NCBI RefSeq assembly: GCF_041146795.1
Contig: NC_135175.1
Location: 22,917,075 to 22,981,074, forward strand
Length of the DNA stretch: 64,000 nucleotides
DNA from: Maylandia zebra
Lineage: Eukaryota > Chordata > Actinopteri > Cichliformes > Cichlidae
Reading direction: 5' to 3'
The notes beneath the pieces are model-generated. The model ran no database searches. It worked only from the letters and a program-made list of their open reading frames with translations, and was not told the origin of the DNA. Made by a program: the position numbers and the translations under genes. Within the stretch, counting starts at the first letter, position 1, and each line of letters begins with the position of its first letter. Positions 61,165 to 64,000 of the stretch are shown here, in pieces.

Positions 61165-61221
61165 CGTGGCCAGGTCTTCAACTGCTGCTGCAGGAAGTCT
61201 GCAAAGGCCCAGAAACTAGCT
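61165..61221 (-). other. dlgap1: dlgap1 5' UTR part of coding exon 1
   Basis: The minus-strand acceptor TTTCTTTGCAG ends at 61222, so bases 61221-61165 are leader sequence in the same exon as the start codon. Confidence 0.8.
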
Positions 61222-61847
61222 CTGCAAAGAAATACACAGCCATGGGGAAGAACAGACAAACAAACAAGAACAGAGAGAGACAGAAAACAGAATTATAAAT
61301 ATCTATTTGCATACACTTAAAAGCTCAATTTAATGTTTTCATCTGATTTTATTTGAGGAAGATGATTTTTGGCCGTCCTTCACAGCTGAGAAAATCTGAT
61401 GTTGACAGGCCTTGGACCTATTCTTGCCTCAAAGTCTTTGATTTTTGCCCTTCAAAACTTCAAAAGGAGGATTTCTAAATATAGCAGCCATTTGGCATGT
61501 TGTCCCAGACACCCAGATCTGTCCTCAAGCCTCTTCCTCCATTTCTCTGTTTAGTCTACTACATTTCAGTGAACAAAAAAATGACAGTGAATCAAGGAAA
61601 CAGAGAGAACTAAAGCAAGAAAAGGTAGCAAGGAGAGATCAAATCTATTTCAAGTGTGTGCTAAATTTGTTCAAGGCTACTGTAAAATGAAACTTCAATG
61701 GAAGTCAAAGATACAAGAAATCAGGGATGGTAATGCAGCGACTTTACCACAACTGTCCCCTGTCTCACAAATTTAATCCAGTGCTTTCATGTTTGGGTAG
61801 CACTAAAACAAAAAAGAAAACATATCTAGTTTTGTTTTACAGCTTAC

Positions 61848-61993
61848 CTGCTCGCTGAGTAAATATGCACATCCCCACACCCACAAATACAATCAGTGAT
61901 CACATACCCCCTCTATACCTCTAGGTCTTCTAGGGGGGAAACCAATTGGCCAGTAAAACCCAGCTGACAGCTTCTGGGCTGGTTGAGGCGACT
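61848..61993 (-). other. dlgap1: Candidate non-coding 5' exon of dlgap1
   Basis: A strong minus-strand donor, CAG followed by GTAAGC, has its last exonic base at 61848, 627 bases upstream of the acceptor of coding exon 1. A possible acceptor (TTTATTGCAG) lies near 61994. Both splice sites are plausible but neither is supported by conservation that I can see, so this remains a guess. Confidence 0.25.
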
Positions 61994-64000
61994 GCAATAA
62001 ACGGCCTTGCCCTTACAGGGTGACTACAAAAGAGCGGCATACATCAGCATCCTTAAAGTGCCTTCCTTACCCATGTGGGGCTGTGGCTGGCTGGTCGGTG
62101 AATCCACACTGTTTCCAGTGGACTGGAGGTATAGCTAACAAGACAATAATCGGAGCCCACGCACCTCAGGGTAGCACAGCGACAGCAGTGAGGCTTAGCC
62201 TCAGCAGGCAATTCATTACACTGATTTACAATGCAGTACCAAAGGCCACTAAGGTATATTTTATTTTTAAAAAATGGGAAAAAAAGGGTTGGGAGTTAGG
62301 GTGGGAGAAATGAACATAGGACAAAAAAAATGATGGAGAAGCAGAATTAAATATCATGGCAAGCGTTTACTTCCCTTGAGGACATGGTGTTGGGTGCATG
62401 TGAGGTGCAGTTAAGTGAATGGCTGTACTGTTGAAAGATTTATTATTTTCTTTGACTGTAAACTAGGTGCTACATTAATTGAAAAACTAGGGGAATAATT
62501 CATGCAATTTCCTTGTCTCCGCTAAACCAGAGGATTAAATCATTCAGGGAGAGAATTAAGCAAATAGATTTCTCTTATTGTATGAGTGAAAATGGAAAAT
62601 CCACAGTGGTCAGTCCCCACCCCCACCCACCATCCGCAACGCACTCACAAGAGTGAATTCACATGCGGCACCCACCGCATACAACAAAGACGTGCACAGT
62701 GTCCGCTTCTTGCAGAGCACTTAAAAAGTGGGCTGTGTCCAACTAAAGGTATTCATTGCAGTTGACAGAGATCTCTTCTGTTGGCCACTGAAGCACAGAA
62801 TGTGACCTAAATAAAAGGCCCTCGCGGTGATCCACAGCAGCGTGTTTGTGGCACAGCTGTCTGCAGAGCTGCGCTAAAGCTGAAAAGCTGAAGTTGGGTC
62901 ATGTTGGCTATCTGCCTGCTAGCAACAAATACCCATGCGCACACACACACGCACACAGACACACACAAATGCGTTAACCTGACAGACTGCATATACATGC
63001 AGAATTTTGATGCTGCTCGCTCGTAAAGAGCAGTTTATCAACAACACAAAGGACCTGGTTGTAACGGGTTTGTCAGGTATGGCCTTCAGTTATAAGCGCT
63101 CAAAGACACCTGTGGTTATGTATTATGCTGTATGTCCACTGGAGGTGACTGACCCAGTTAAGTCTACCTGTCTGGGTAACCAACCACAATTTTGTGTGCC
63201 AGGAGTTAATTATAGTGTCAACTGAACTGTGGAATAGGGGTCTTTATGGCCACACGGTTTCATAGCACATGTAGCTTCGCTTTTATTTTTGCACACACTA
63301 AAAGACGGTAGTAACCAAAGTGCAAGCTCCTTCATCACTCCTCACAGTGTGCAAATATTACATAACAGATGTTCTGCTGCTCTAATTACAGGACCAGTAA
63401 TCATCAATATGTAAAGAAACGTAAAGCTTGATGAAGGCTTAGCTATGAGTGTAGAGCTGCTGCTTTGGGTCTTCCAGTGAGAAGGGGTGCTTAAAATCAT
63501 GGCTTCCACAGTACGAAAAGCAACAAGCAAACAAAAGAACATCAAGAAATTTGAGAGAACTTGTTCCTTCTACTTTGTGTAAACAGCCTCTAAAAACCAC
63601 AGAGAGTTCATTGCATTTAAAGTGATTGCTGAACAGCAAGGTGTGCAAACAAAATGCAGGAGTAGATAAAACAAGCCAGGCTATGAATGTTAATGCTCAT
63701 TAACACCTGTGCTTCATCAGCACAGCGGGAAAAAAATCTATTTGGATGCCAGCTTTCTTTGGGGTTAGATGAGATGAATGTAAAATAGATTTTTCCTCAT
63801 CATCTAACAGCGTAAGCAGGCAAGGACGCAGCGTCACAGTGGCAAAATCTACTCTTAATCTTCTTCTACCTCACCATTAGTGAGTCACACTTAAACAAAT
63901 AAAAAAAAAGTGGCATGGAAATGCAAAGCAGCACTGACTTACAGCACACCATCTTAGGAAGTGTTGGAATCAATAAGCATTAGAGTGAGAAGACTACTGC
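61994..64000 (-). other. dlgap1: Presumed 5' intron of dlgap1
   Basis: Because coding exon 1 begins at an acceptor, this stretch should be intron or upstream leader. It contains a short CA tract at 62938-62968. No CpG island or promoter is visible, so the main transcription start probably lies beyond the right edge. Confidence 0.5.

Overview
This is a vertebrate nuclear genome window, almost certainly from a teleost fish and probably a percomorph (cichlid-like). The reasons are intron-split genes with GT/AG junctions, AATAAA poly(A) signals, many CA/GT microsatellites, Tc1-like DNA transposon remnants and a tRNA-derived fish SINE. The species call is an inference. There are no operons, CRISPR arrays or other prokaryotic features.

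Layout. Positions 1-4100 hold no gene I can support. They contain a CpG-rich promoter-like stretch (about 1540-2050) that may be the 5' end of a minus-strand gene lying off the left edge, and a short inverted-repeat transposon at 2951-3172. A single-exon deubiquitinase gene, otud1, occupies 4649-6070 on the minus strand. tgif1, a TALE homeobox co-repressor, follows on the plus strand in three coding exons between 9346 and 12880, with its poly(A) signal at 13887. dlgap1 (SAPAP1/GKAP), a postsynaptic scaffold gene, fills the rest on the minus strand. Its ten coding exons run from 61164 down to the stop at 17642 and are spliced in consistent phase into a predicted 1016-residue protein. The tail-to-tail tgif1/dlgap1 arrangement matches human 18p11.3; human OTUD1 is on another chromosome.

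The dlgap1 introns hold most of the repeats: an internally deleted Tc1-like element (36727-37150), an antisense Tc1-like transposase relic (about 40500-41090), a tRNA-SINE (48040-48363), a non-LTR retrotransposon relic (51600-52260), another Tc1-like relic (about 54100-55350), a long-armed inverted-repeat MITE (59192-59672), and long microsatellites.

The most interesting observations are two candidate alternative first exons of dlgap1, neither part of the canonical transcript. One (56495-56398) is open, ends at a strong donor and joins the exon at 50208 in frame. The other (40170-40107) lies in an isolated intronic CpG island with a GC-box and joins the exon at 25543 in frame. If real, they give shorter scaffold isoforms that drop some or all of the PSD-95-binding repeats but keep the dynein- and Shank-binding parts. 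I see no wholly novel multi-gene system here.
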